Part shown: in pieces, positions 8,634-19,000 of the stretch
Position numbering within the stretch: the first letter of the stretch is position 1
Layout: the number at the start of each line of letters is the position of its first letter
Origin: JBHGBM01 sp041946965
GTDB lineage: Bacteria; Acidobacteriota; Terriglobia; Bryobacterales; Bryobacteraceae
Length of the DNA stretch: 38,951 nt
NCBI GenBank assembly: GCA_041946965.1
Contig: JBHGBM010000052.1
Location: 1-38,951 of the forward strand
Direction of reading: 5' to 3'
Notes under the pieces: model-generated
Seen by the model: the letters and a program-made list of their open reading frames with translations, nothing else
The model's database searches: none
What the model was told of the DNA's origin: nothing
Translations under genes and position numbers: made by a program

Positions 8634-9451
8634 GGCTGGCCCTGGTTTTGACGGCTGCGTCCGCTTTGTGGGCGCAGCCGGCCCCCGATTGCAAGCTGGT
8701 TCCGGGCTGGCAGCAGCACGGCGAAGCGCGGTCCTTCACCGCCGAGAACCTGTTCGAGTACATGAACGGCAACGCCGAGGGCTACATCATTTACGGCTTT
8801 CAGAGGATGAACGGCGTGACCTGCAAGCAGGGAGAGGACACCCTCATCTTCGACATTTCGGAAATGCCGGATCCGGATTCGGCCTACGGGATCTTCACCG
8901 CCAACCGCGATCAGAAGCGGGAAGACCTCAAGATCGGCATGGCCGGCCAGATCCAGCCGCGGCGCGCGACGTTCGTCAAGGGCAACTACTACGTCGAAAT
9001 CGCCGCCGAACCGGAGAAGGACCACACCGCGGCGCTCCAGGCGTTCGTGGCGGCGTTCGAGCCGAAGGTGCCGGGACGCACCACGTTGCCCGACGCGCTC
9101 TCGTGGTTCCCCGCGGAGAAGCGCGCGTCCCTGCGGCTGGTGCCGGAAAGCGTGCTGGGGCTGAGGCTGCTGAAGCGCGGCTACGCGGCGCAGTACGAGA
9201 ACGGCGCAAAAGCGTTCCTGGTGAAGGAGACTTCCGCGGACGCCGCCAAGGGCGTGCTGGACAAGCTCAAGGCGCGCTTCGGCGAGACACAGCCGGCCAA
9301 GGCGGGCGACGAATCGTTCCAGTTGGCCGAAAAATACCTGGGCCGCCTCTGCTTCTTCCGCAAGGGCCAATATCTGGGCGGCTGGGCCAACGTCCCCGAG
9401 GGCCAGGACCCGTGCGCGCTCGCCGGCGCGCTGGCCGGACACCTTAAGTAA
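8630..9451 (+). CDS. Secreted DUF6599-like protein
   Basis: A 273-aa protein with a Sec signal peptide (MRLALVLTAASALWAQ, cleavage near residue 16). The mature part begins with a Cys and contains FEYMNGNAEGYIIYGF, which I associate with the DUF6599 family common in Acidobacteria; its function is unknown. The start is chosen at 8630 because it overlaps the preceding TGA as ATGA and opens directly into the signal peptide, whereas the longer reading frame upstream is only a shadow of the reductase gene. Coupling to the reductase suggests a shared extracytoplasmic role. It converges with the efflux operon, with 17 bp between stops. Confidence 0.8.
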   Translation: MRLALVLTAASALWAQPAPDCKLVPGWQQHGEARSFTAENLFEYMNGNAEGYIIYGFQRMNGVTCKQGEDTLIFDISEMPDPDSAYGIFTANRDQKREDLKIGMAGQIQPRRATFVKGNYYVEIAAEPEKDHTAALQAFVAAFEPKVPGRTTLPDALSWFPAEKRASLRLVPESVLGLRLLKRGYAAQYENGAKAFLVKETSADAAKGVLDKLKARFGETQPAKAGDESFQLAEKYLGRLCFFRKGQYLGGWANVPEGQDPCALAGALAGHLK

Positions 9452-9468
9452 TCCGGCTCACCGCTCAG

Positions 9469-12400
9469 TCACTTGAGCGTCACGTGGTGTTCCCGCAGCG
9501 TCGTCCCGAGCGCCTGCTGCAAACGCGCCACCGCTTTGTTGAACTCCAACCGGGCCACCAGCAGCCGGTGGCGGGAATCGGCGTACTCGTTCTGCCGCGT
9601 CAGCACCAGGAAGTTCGTCGACTCCCCGGTCTGGAACAGGCGCGTCTCGCTTTCGAATTTCTCGCGCGCCGCGCGCACCGCGGCGTTCGCCGCCGCAATC
9701 CGCTGCCGCGCGGTCTGAAGCGCCTGCAACGCATTGCGCACCTGCGCCGCGATGGCTTGTTCCAGTTGCGATTGCTGCAACTTCAGCCGCCGGTCCGCGA
9801 CTGCCGTCTGCGCCAGGTTGGCTTCGGCGGTCCGGTTGCGAAACGTCAGGTCGAAGGAAAGCCCCACCGAAGCCGAACGGTAATGGCCGCCGAACAGGTT
9901 CGAAAGCGTGGTCCCGTATCCGCCCACCAGCGTCTCCGGCAGCGCGCCGAAACTGGGCGGCGCCAGAGGAGCCAACCCCTGCTGCAACGAAAGCTGATTC
10001 AGTCTTTGATACAGAGCGATGTTGGAGGAAGTGAATGGATTGTCGCCGCTGCGCACCGATCCGCCCAGGCCCGTATTGGCGAAGGCCCCCACCAGGTTCA
10101 CCTGCGGTTTCACCAGGTCCGCCGCCTGCCGCCGCTGCGTCTCGTTGATGTCGCGCATTCCCTCGACGCGCCGCAATTCGGGCCGCGACCGGATGGCTTC
10201 GGCGATCATGGCGGGCACGTCGTCGATTTCCGGCGGCGCCGGCGTGCTCTCCTCCACCGGCACGATCTCGTCGTTCCACAGCGGATCGGAACGGCTGCCG
10301 GCCAGCATGTTCTTCAGCGCATTTTCCGCCTCGGTGATGAAGCCGACGCCGGCGTACCAGCTATCCAAACGCCGCTCCAGTTCGGCCTGGGAAGCGGCTA
10401 ACTCCACCGGCGCGAGCGTGCCGGCGCCGATCATGCGCTGGTTGCGGGCCAGTTGCTCCCGTGCCCACTGCACGTTGTCGGCCCTGACCTGCGCGTCCTG
10501 GCGCGCGGCCGCCAGGTCCCAGTAGGCCTGCTGCACGCGCGTGATCACGTCGATCGTCTTCAGCTCGAACTCCGTTTCGGAGAGGTCCAACTGCTTCCGC
10601 CGGATTTTCAATTCCGAGCGCGCCGGGTCCACCGCGCGGTTTCGCAACAGAGGCTGCGTGAGGCTGAACACCAGCCGCGAGGTGGTAAACGGGTTCAGCG
10701 ACATGAACGGATTGCTGGACGACTGGCGGTTGTTCTCGAAATCCAGGCCGAGCAGCGTGGATTGGCCGGGCACTCGCTGGCGGTAGTAGAAATTTTGCGA
10801 GTGAAAATTCTCGCTGAGCTTGCCGTTGGCGCCCATCAGGATGGAGCCGGTGGGGGTGTTGCGCGATTCGAGCAGGGGCGTCCAGCGCAGCGTGGGATCC
10901 CAGGCGCCGCGCGCGCCGCGCAGGGCGGCCGAGGCCCCGGCAATGTTGGCGCGCTCGATTTCGATATCCAGGTTCGCCGCCAGCGCCTGCTTGATGGCCT
11001 CGGCCAGCGTCAGGCGGCGTTCGATGGCGCCCACGCCCACGCGCGAAGGCGCCTGCTGCGCCATGGCCGAACCGGCCGCAAGCAGCACAATCAACACCGG
11101 CGCCGCGGTGCGCCGGGCGAAACGGAATCGCCGCTTGCGGAAGATGTCCGCGAGATCGTCGAACAGGGAATACATCACGGGAGTCACCAGAAGAGTCAGC
11201 AGCAAACAGAGGGTCTGCCCGCCGATCACCACGATCGCCACGGTGCGCCGCGAGCCCGAGCCGGCTCCGCTGCCTGCGGCGAGCGGCAGCATGCCCGCCA
11301 CCAGCGAGGCGGTGGTCATCAGGATGGGACGCAGACGGTCCTCGCAGCCTTGCAGTATGGCGTCCAGCCGGCGCACGCCCTCCTTGCGCCGCAGCGCCTT
11401 CACGTGATCGATCTGCAAGATCGAATTCTTCTTCACGATGCCGAACAGGATGAAGATGCCGAGCGAGGTGTAGATGATGGAGAAATGCTCGCCGGTGAGC
11501 AGCAGCGAAACCAGCGCGAACGGCACCGAGAGCGGCAGCGAGATCAGGATGGTGACGGGGTCGATGAAGCTTTCAAACTGCGAGGCCAGCACCATGTACA
11601 TGAAAATGATGGAGAGAACAAACGCCATCGCGTAACTGACGGCTGCGCGTCCGAATTCCCGGCTCATACCCACCAGCCCGGAACGGTATTCGGGCGGCAT
11701 GTTGAGTTCCTGCACGGTCTGGTTGACAATGGGCAGCACCTCGCTCATGGACTGCCCTTCCACCAGGTTGGCGAAAATGAAGATCTGCCGCTGGCGGTTG
11801 TAGCGTTCAATCTGGGTGGGCCCGCCGGCCTCTTCCATCCACGCCACGTTGGAGAGCCGCACGTTGCCCAGCGCCGACGAAGGCACGAAGATGCGGTCCA
11901 GCGCGGCGGGCGAGTTGCGGAAATCCTTCCTGAGGCGAAGCTGCACGTCATAGCGGTCGTCGCCTTCGCGGTAGGTGGTCACCTGGTCGTCGCCGCCCAC
12001 GAGCGTGCGCAGCGCCGTGGCGATGGAGGCCACGTTCACGCCGAGGTCGGAAGCCTTGTCGCGGTTGATATGCACGCGCACCTCGGGCTTGCCGGGCTCG
12101 TAAGTGGAGTCCAGATCCACCACGCCGGGCACCCGCGAGAGGCGCTGCTTGATGCGCGAGGCGTACTGATCCAGCCGGTTCAGGTCCGGACCCTGGATGA
12201 AAAATTGCAGGTTCTGGTTCTGGCCGCCGCCCTGGAACATGCTGGGAAGCTGCACGCCGATGGTCATGTCGCGGAACCTGCTCAGGCGCTTGCGCGCCAT
12301 CAGCATAAGCTCCTGCTGCGAGTGCTCGCGCTCCCGCACGGGCTTCAATTCCATCACCACGGAGCCGCGGTCCACGCGCCGCTGCAAGTCGGCGCCCACG

Positions 12401-14190
12401 GTGGTCAAGGTGTGGTTTACGCCGGGCAACTGCCTCAGCTCGGCCTCGATCTGCCGCATGGCGCTGTCCGTGCCTTCGAGCGACGAGCCCACCGGCATGC
12501 GCACGGTGACCTCGAACTCGCTCTGATCGTCCTGCGGCAGGAAATCCTTGCCGACCACCATGAACAGCGGGACCGAGGAGAGCATGATCGCAACCGAACC
12601 CGCCACCACCGCCCAGCGATGGGCCATCGACCAGCGCAGCATGCGCCGGTACGGTCCGGCGAGCAAGCGGAACAGCAGGGTCTCCTTGGTGCTCGCTCCG
12701 CTCTCCTTTTCCGCCTTCATGAACCGCGAGCAGAGCATCGGGGTCAGGGTGAAGCTGACCAGCAGGGAGACCCCGATGGCGAATGCCGCGGTGTACCCGA
12801 AGCTCGACATGAAGCGGCCCACGATACCGGTCATCATCGCCACCGGCAGGAAGATGATGATGAGGCTGAAGGTGGTCGCCATGACGGCGAGCGCGATGTC
12901 GCGTGTGCCCTCCATGGCCGCCTGCATGGGCGGCAGGTTCTTCTCCTCGGCGAAGCGGAAAATGTTCTCGAGCACCACGATGGCGTCGTCGATCACGATG
13001 CCCACCACCAGCGTCAGCGCCAGCATGGTGATCTGGTTGAGCGTGAAACCCATCCAGTTCATCAGCGTGTAAGTGGAGATGATGGAGGCCGGGATGGCCA
13101 CCGCCGCGATCAGCGTGGCGCGCCAGTTGCGGATGAACAGCAGCACGATGAGCGCCGCGAGAAAACCGCCCAGCAGCAGGTGCTCCTGCACCGCCGCGAA
13201 GCTCTCCTGAATGAACGTCGATTGATCGCGCGTGTAGCTGATGCGGAAATCCGGCGGCAGCGCAGTGCGCAGCTCCTCCACGCGCCGCTTCACCCCCTGA
13301 ATCACCTCGAGCGTGTTGGTGCCGGACTGCTTGCGCACCTCCAGCACCACCGCGGGCTCGCCGTCCAGGCGCGCCAGCGAGCGCGGCTCCTCGACGCCGT
13401 CTTCCACCTCGCCCACGTCGCTCACCCGCACGGGCGCGCCCGCCAGGTTCGCAATGATCACGCGGCTGAAATCGGCCGGGCGCTCCACACGTCCCAGGGT
13501 ACGCACGGAAAGCTCACGCCGCCCCTGGTCCACCCGCCCGCCGGGCACTTCCACGTTCTGCGCGGCCAGCGAGCCGCGCACCTGTTCCACGTTCAGGTTG
13601 AACGCGTTCAGCTTGTCTCCGTCCAGCCAGACGTGGATCTGCCGGTGGCGATCGCCCACGAACCGCACCTGGCCCACGCCGTTTACCGTCTCGATGTTCT
13701 TCTTGATGCGGTCGTCCACCAGCTTGGTGATCTCGCGCAGCTCGCGGCGCGGCGAGGCCACGCAGATGTTGATTACAGGCGTTGCGTCGGTCGCCAGCTT
13801 CTCCACCACCGGCGGGTCCACGTCGCGCGGCAGCAGCCGCTGGACGCCGGCTACCTTGTCCCGCACCTCCTGCGCGCCCACGTCCGCGTTCTTCTCCAGC
13901 ACGAAGGTAACCCACACCTGCGAGATGCCGTCGGTCGAGATCGACCGCAGCTCGTCGATGCCGCTGATGGTGTTGACCGCCTCCTCGATGCGCTTGGTGA
14001 CCTGCGTCTCCACCTCCTCGGGCGAGGCGCCGCGCAGGGTCGTGGTCACGCTGACGAACGGAAATTCGATCTTGGGGAACAGGTCGACGCCCAGCTTGCT
14101 GTAGGAGGCGATGCCCATCACCACCATAGCCAGGATCAGCATGGTGGCGAACACCGGACGCCGGATGCAGATTTCCGCGAGCTTGTTCAT
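9469..14190 (-). CDS. RND efflux pump fused to TolC-like outer-membrane channel
   Basis: A single uninterrupted 1573-aa reading frame with two complete modules. Residues 1 to ~1015 are an AcrB/HAE-type RND transporter: N-terminus RRPVFATMLILAM, Asp401-Asp402 in the membrane proton relay (GIVIDDAIVVLEN), and two large periplasmic loops with 12 spans. Residues ~1045-1573 are a TolC/OEP-type outer-membrane factor with the usual duplicated helical repeats (LTLAEAIKQALAAN near 1060). Between them lies a basic stretch (RKRRFRFARR), a hydrophobic run and Ala-Met-Ala-Gln at 1042-1045, which looks like an intact signal peptide. The pump's last span leaves its C-terminus in the cytosol, so the joint is topologically possible and might be cut by signal peptidase. 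It follows the adaptor gene by 3 bp. The substrate is unknown. Confidence 0.92.
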   Translation of the reverse strand: MNKLAEICIRRPVFATMLILAMVVMGIASYSKLGVDLFPKIEFPFVSVTTTLRGASPEEVETQVTKRIEEAVNTISGIDELRSISTDGISQVWVTFVLEKNADVGAQEVRDKVAGVQRLLPRDVDPPVVEKLATDATPVINICVASPRRELREITKLVDDRIKKNIETVNGVGQVRFVGDRHRQIHVWLDGDKLNAFNLNVEQVRGSLAAQNVEVPGGRVDQGRRELSVRTLGRVERPADFSRVIIANLAGAPVRVSDVGEVEDGVEEPRSLARLDGEPAVVLEVRKQSGTNTLEVIQGVKRRVEELRTALPPDFRISYTRDQSTFIQESFAAVQEHLLLGGFLAALIVLLFIRNWRATLIAAVAIPASIISTYTLMNWMGFTLNQITMLALTLVVGIVIDDAIVVLENIFRFAEEKNLPPMQAAMEGTRDIALAVMATTFSLIIIFLPVAMMTGIVGRFMSSFGYTAAFAIGVSLLVSFTLTPMLCSRFMKAEKESGASTKETLLFRLLAGPYRRMLRWSMAHRWAVVAGSVAIMLSSVPLFMVVGKDFLPQDDQSEFEVTVRMPVGSSLEGTDSAMRQIEAELRQLPGVNHTLTTVGADLQRRVDRGSVVMELKPVREREHSQQELMLMARKRLSRFRDMTIGVQLPSMFQGGGQNQNLQFFIQGPDLNRLDQYASRIKQRLSRVPGVVDLDSTYEPGKPEVRVHINRDKASDLGVNVASIATALRTLVGGDDQVTTYREGDDRYDVQLRLRKDFRNSPAALDRIFVPSSALGNVRLSNVAWMEEAGGPTQIERYNRQRQIFIFANLVEGQSMSEVLPIVNQTVQELNMPPEYRSGLVGMSREFGRAAVSYAMAFVLSIIFMYMVLASQFESFIDPVTILISLPLSVPFALVSLLLTGEHFSIIYTSLGIFILFGIVKKNSILQIDHVKALRRKEGVRRLDAILQGCEDRLRPILMTTASLVAGMLPLAAGSGAGSGSRRTVAIVVIGGQTLCLLLTLLVTPVMYSLFDDLADIFRKRRFRFARRTAAPVLIVLLAAGSAMAQQAPSRVGVGAIERRLTLAEAIKQALAANLDIEIERANIAGASAALRGARGAWDPTLRWTPLLESRNTPTGSILMGANGKLSENFHSQNFYYRQRVPGQSTLLGLDFENNRQSSSNPFMSLNPFTTSRLVFSLTQPLLRNRAVDPARSELKIRRKQLDLSETEFELKTIDVITRVQQAYWDLAAARQDAQVRADNVQWAREQLARNQRMIGAGTLAPVELAASQAELERRLDSWYAGVGFITEAENALKNMLAGSRSDPLWNDEIVPVEESTPAPPEIDDVPAMIAEAIRSRPELRRVEGMRDINETQRRQAADLVKPQVNLVGAFANTGLGGSVRSGDNPFTSSNIALYQRLNQLSLQQGLAPLAPPSFGALPETLVGGYGTTLSNLFGGHYRSASVGLSFDLTFRNRTAEANLAQTAVADRRLKLQQSQLEQAIAAQVRNALQALQTARQRIAAANAAVRAAREKFESETRLFQTGESTNFLVLTRQNEYADSRHRLLVARLEFNKAVARLQQALGTTLREHHVTLK

Positions 14191-14193
14191 GGG

Positions 14194-15375
14194 TTACCCC
14201 TTGACCGTGACCTTCATCCCGGCCACCAGCGCGCCAAGGTTGCTGGTGATAACGCGCTCCCCCGGCCGCAGCACATCGGGAATCACGACCCAGCCGCCGA
14301 GTTCCTCGCCGGGCTGCACCTTGTACTCCAGCACCACGCCGTCGCGCACGGCGAAGACTTTCGTCAGACCGGCGATGGTGTAGAGCGCCTCCTTCGGAAC
14401 CACCGTCACGCGCATCTGCCGCGCCGTCACCAGGGTCACCTGCACGAAGGTGCCGGGCTTCAGCCGCGCATCGGCCTCCACCAGGCGCGCTTCGGCGGTT
14501 AGCGAGCGGGAGCGCGCGTCAAGCGCCGGATTCAGCTCGCGGACCACGGCGTGAAACGCCTTCCCCGGCGCGGCATCGGTGGTGAAGGTGAGCGAGCTTC
14601 CCTTTCTCGCTTCCGCCGCGGCGGCCTCCGGGATCTCCAGCCGCAGCCGCAACGGCCGGGTCTTGACGATGGTGAAGACCGGCGTGTTCTCGCGGATATA
14701 TTGGCCGGGCGAGACCAGGCGCGCGGCCACGGCCCCGTCGAAGGGCGCGTAAAGCCGGGCGTCGCCGAGCCGCTTTTCCGCCAGCCGCAGCTCGGCGCGC
14801 AGCCCCTGAATGGCCGCAAGCTGGGTGCGCAGCTCGTCGCGCGCGGCCTCGAGCGCGGCCTGGCGCGCGTAGTAGGCTTTTTCGATCTCGTTATAGCGCT
14901 CCCGGGCGATGTCGCCGGACTTCACCAGCTTCTGCGCGCTCTCGAACTTGAAGCGCACGTCCTCCAACTGCGCCTGGGCCTGCCGGATGTTCGGCGTGGC
15001 TTCCGGGGTCGCCTCTTCCTGGCCGGGTTTCAAGCCAATGCGCGCCAGCGCCTGGGACAGCGCCGCTCGGGTGCGCTCGGCCTGCCACGTCAGCTCGCGC
15101 GTATCCAGCTCCGCGAGCAACTGCCCTTGCTTGACCGGCTGGCCGAAATCCACATGCACCCGTTGCAGGTTGCCGGGCACCTCGAAGCCCAGGTTGACCG
15201 TCTCATCGGCGGCCAGCGAACCGGTCACGGACAGCGACCGGTCGAGCGTGCGGGTTTCGGCCGCGGCCACCCGCACGGCCAGCGGCGCGGCCTCCGCCCC
15301 CGCCTGCGGATTCGCGGCCGGCTTGTTCGAACACCCGGCCGCCACCAACAGGAACAACCAGAAAAAGTGCTTCAT
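14194..15375 (-). CDS. RND efflux periplasmic adaptor (membrane fusion protein), lipoprotein
   Basis: A 393-aa HlyD/AcrA-type adaptor that joins the RND pump to the outer-membrane channel. The lipobox LVAAGC puts the lipidated Cys at residue 15. The lipoyl half (VPGNLQRVHVDFGQPVKQGQ) near residue 70 is followed by a long coiled-coil hairpin (about residues 95-190), the second lipoyl half (LYAPFDGAVAARLVSPGQ) and beta-barrel domains. Its ATG overlaps the TetR stop (ATGA at 15372-15375), and its stop lies 3 bp before the pump-channel gene. All three should be made from one message. Confidence 0.95.
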   Translation of the reverse strand: MKHFFWLFLLVAAGCSNKPAANPQAGAEAAPLAVRVAAAETRTLDRSLSVTGSLAADETVNLGFEVPGNLQRVHVDFGQPVKQGQLLAELDTRELTWQAERTRAALSQALARIGLKPGQEEATPEATPNIRQAQAQLEDVRFKFESAQKLVKSGDIARERYNEIEKAYYARQAALEAARDELRTQLAAIQGLRAELRLAEKRLGDARLYAPFDGAVAARLVSPGQYIRENTPVFTIVKTRPLRLRLEIPEAAAAEARKGSSLTFTTDAAPGKAFHAVVRELNPALDARSRSLTAEARLVEADARLKPGTFVQVTLVTARQMRVTVVPKEALYTIAGLTKVFAVRDGVVLEYKVQPGEELGGWVVIPDVLRPGERVITSNLGALVAGMKVTVKG

Positions 15376-15995
15376 CGCTTCTCTCCCGCGATTCCGTTCA
15401 GAAACAGGATTGCCAGCTCGTCGCTGAGATTCTTACGCCCTGGGCGGGCGCTCATCCGGCGGCCGAACAGCGCCTCGTGGGTGCTGTGCTCGCCCACCAT
15501 TCCGATGAAGGCGCGCGCCGCCGTCCTGGGGTCCACCGGACGGAAAGCGCCTTCCTGGATGCGCCGCCGTATGTACCCGGCCACCAGGTCGTACAGGCGC
15601 ACCATGTGGCGCTGGTAGACCATCTGCGCCAGCTCGTGCCGCTCCAGCGCGCTGAACAGCAGCGAGCGGATGAAGTCCGGGTGCTCTTCGGCGCGGCGCA
15701 GGATTCTCTCGGCCAGCGTCGAGAAAAAGCCCTGGTCGTCGCCCTTCCGGGCCAGCGCGCGGACCTCCCCGAAGATCTCGTCGCGCTCGCCCGCCTTCAT
15801 TTCGATGATGGCGGTGTAGAGATCCCGCTTGGTGGCGAAATGCCGGTATAGAACCGGCTCGGTCACGCCCACTGCGGCGGCCAGCTCGCGCGTGGTGACG
15901 CCGCGAAATCCTTTTTCGGCGAAAAGGCGCGCCGCGCACGCCACGATGGCGGCGCGCCGCTCCTCGCTTCTCATGCGGGTGCGCGGGGGCTGCAT
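15372..15995 (-). CDS. TetR-family transcriptional regulator of the efflux operon
   Basis: A 207-aa TetR regulator. The N-terminal helix-turn-helix is clear (GVTTRELAAAVGVTEPVLYRHF, residues ~32-53). The remainder is the helical ligand-binding and dimer domain. It is the first gene of the TetR-adaptor-pump/channel operon, so it most likely represses its own operon until an inducer binds. The start at 15995 is followed by an alternative ATG at residue 8; neither has a strong Shine-Dalgarno sequence. The 42-bp gap to the divergent receptor gene is AT-rich compared with its surroundings and is the likely operator region. Confidence 0.93.
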   Translation of the reverse strand: MQPPRTRMRSEERRAAIVACAARLFAEKGFRGVTTRELAAAVGVTEPVLYRHFATKRDLYTAIIEMKAGERDEIFGEVRALARKGDDQGFFSTLAERILRRAEEHPDFIRSLLFSALERHELAQMVYQRHMVRLYDLVAGYIRRRIQEGAFRPVDPRTAARAFIGMVGEHSTHEALFGRRMSARPGRKNLSDELAILFLNGIAGEKR

Positions 15996-16037
15996 TTGCT
16001 AGTAAACGCTAATTTAACACGGAATAGACTGGTCTCC

Positions 16038-19000
16038 ATGGGCTGTTTTGGCCGCTGCGCCGCTCTGTTCGTGACCGGCGCGGCTTGCGTCCTCGCGCAG
16101 ACGACGGAGGCGAGCATCTCGGGGACGGTGCGGGACCCCCAGGGCGCGTTCATTCCCGGCGTCGAGATCGCCGCCACCCACGTCGAGACCGGCGTTCGCG
16201 CCGCCGTGAAAACCAACGAGGCCGGGTTCTACTCCATACGCCCGCTGCCCATCGGCCCGTACACGGTCACCGCTGGAATGCAGGGTTTCCGCAAGCACGA
16301 ACGCTCGGGACTGGTGCTCACCACCGGGCAGGCGCTGGAGCTCAACATCGTGCTCGAGATCGGCGCCCTGACGGAAAGCGTCACGGTCTCCGCTTCGGCC
16401 TCGCTGCTGGAAACTCGCAGTTCGGACGCGAGCCAGCTCGTGGAATCGAAAACCATCGAGGAGATGCCGCTCGGCGACCGCCGCGCCATGAACCTGATCG
16501 AGATCACCGGCGCCGCGGTCTTCGTCAATTACGACAGCGGCAGCAAGCCGAATTTCTCGCTCGCCGGCGGCCGCACGCAGAGCCAGATGTTCTGGATCGA
16601 CGGCGGCAGCGGACAGAACATGCGCATCGGCGTGGGGCAGATCGACATGGACCCGCCTATCGACTCCCTCCAGGAAGTCAAGATCATGGGCAACGGCTTC
16701 TCCGCCGAGTACGGAGGTTCGGCCGGAGGCGTCATCATCGCCACCACCAAGAGCGGCACCAACCAGTTCCACGGCACCGCCTCGGAGTACCTGCGCAACC
16801 AGGTGATGGACGCGCCCAACCTGTTCGCGCCCGTGGTGGACGGCAGGAAGGACAAGCCCTCGCTGCGCTACAACGTCTTCGGCGCCACCATCGGAGGACC
16901 CCTCCGGCGCGACCGCACCTTCTTCTTTTTCTCTTATGAGGGCTCACGGCGGCGCGACGGCTCCATACGCACCCTCACGGTGCCCTCGCTGCTCGAGCGG
17001 CGGGGCGACTTCACCCAGACCTACACGGCGCGCGGGCTCTCCATCATCTACGACCCGTTCACCGGCCGCCGGGAGGATAACCAGACCGTGCGCGATCCCT
17101 TCCCCGGCAACGTGGTGCCCTCCAGCCGCTTCGACCCGGTCGGCAAGAACCTCGTCCCGTTCTTTCCCGCGCCCAACCGCGCGCCGGACGACCGCACGGG
17201 CGCCAACAATTTCCGCGCCAACGACGTCAACGCGCTCACGCGCAACAACTACGCCATCAAGGTCGACCACAACTGGACCAGCGCCAACAAGTTCACTATC
17301 CGCTACCTCTACAATTCGGACATCTCCAAGCGCAACAGCGTCTACCCCGAGCCCGCCGCCGACACCAACAACCAGAACGATTATCACCAGCAGTATTGGT
17401 ACGGAAGCTGGACGCGCATCGTCACCCCGAACGCCATCAACGAGATGCGCTTTACTTACGGGCGGCGCTTCGCGCATACTTTTTCGCGCGGCTACGGCGG
17501 CAACTGGCCTAGCAAGATCGGGCTGAAGGGCGTTTCCGACGACGCCTTCCCCAACATCGCGCCCGCCAATTACGCCGCGCTCGGCAACAATACCCAGGAC
17601 CGGCGGCAGTTCCCCATCGAACAGATGCACTTCGTGAACAACCTCTCGTGGGTGCGCGGCCGACAGGCGTGGAAGTTCGGCGGGGAAGTCCGGCCCTCGC
17701 GGAACCACGAGATCTTCCGCCCCACGCCCTCGGGCCGCTACGTGTTCAGCCGCGGCATCACGGGCACGGTGGGAAATGCCTTTACGGGGAACGGCTTCGC
17801 CACCCTGCTGCTGGGCGTCCCCACCACCTTCGAAATGCGCGAGACCCCCGACCTGAGGCGCCGCTCCCGGTACCTGGGATGGTTCGTGCAAAACGACTGG
17901 ACGGTGCACCCGAACCTCACGCTGAACATCGGAGTGCGCTGGGAAGCCGACACACCCTTGAGAGACCTGGAGAACCGCATCAACTCGTTCGACCCGCTGG
18001 GCATGAACCCCGTCTCGGGCACTCCCGGAGTGGTGAAGTTCCTGGGCCGCGGCGGTTGGCGCAGCACCCCGTATGACGCCGACTGGAACAATTTCGGTCC
18101 CCGCTTCGGTTTCGCCTGGCGCGTCTTCGGGCTGAACCACACCGTGGTGCGCGGCGGATTCGGCATTTTCTACGCGCACCCCTTCGACCGTGCGGTGGCG
18201 AACGCCGCGTCGCTCGGCTTCGAGCGCTCGGCCAACCTCACCTTCCAGGACAACGTCGCCGCGGTGCCGTACACGCTGGCAGGCGGGCTGCCGATCCCGC
18301 CGCTTACCGACCCGGTGCTCGACGACGCTTACGGCGCGGTGCCGCTGGGAACCACCGCCACGCGCGCGGTCACGTACTTCGAGACCCGCCGCCGCACCGG
18401 CTACTCGCAGCAGAGCAATCTGAGGATTCAGCACGAACTGCCCGGCGGCGCGCTGTTCGAGATCGGCTACGTCGGCAATCTCTCGCGAAAACTCGCGAGC
18501 GCGAATATCGGCACGAACCAGATCCGGCCGGAGCGCATGGGTCCGGGCACGGGCCAGCGCGACCGGCCCTTCCCGCAGTACACCGACGTCACCATCATCG
18601 CCCCCGCCTTCGGCGTTTCCAGCTACCACGCCGGAGTGGCCAAGGTGGAAAAGCGCTTTTCGCGCGGCTTTAATATCCTGGCTACGTTCACCTGGGCCAA
18701 GTTCCTGGATAACTGCGACGGCGGCGCGGGAGCCTCGCTCGGCGACGAGCCCAGCGCCTATTCCAACTACTACAACCGCCGCCCCGATTGGGGGCCTTCG
18801 GAGAACGATATCCGCCGCCGCCTCACCTGGAGCTCCGTATACCAGTTGCCCTTCGGAAGGAAATACCTGCGCCGGCACTGGTCGCGCTATGTGATCGGCA
18901 ACTGGAGCGCCGGCTCGGTCATCGTGGTGCAAAGCGGACCGCCGCTCACCATCACCACGCAAACCAATACGACCTATTCGAACTCCTCCGGCGCGCTCCG

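Noticed and set aside
10453..14502. A 1349-codon open frame opposite the RND-channel gene
   Set aside because: Its product is rich in His, Arg, Gln and Gly with no domain pattern, as expected for an antisense frame of a GC-rich gene. The minus-strand frame has clear RND and TolC motifs along its whole length.
15996..16037. Upstream TTG start that would add 14 residues to the Oar-like receptor
   Set aside because: The added residues would precede a good signal peptide that begins at the ATG at 16038, and no ribosome binding site supports the TTG.
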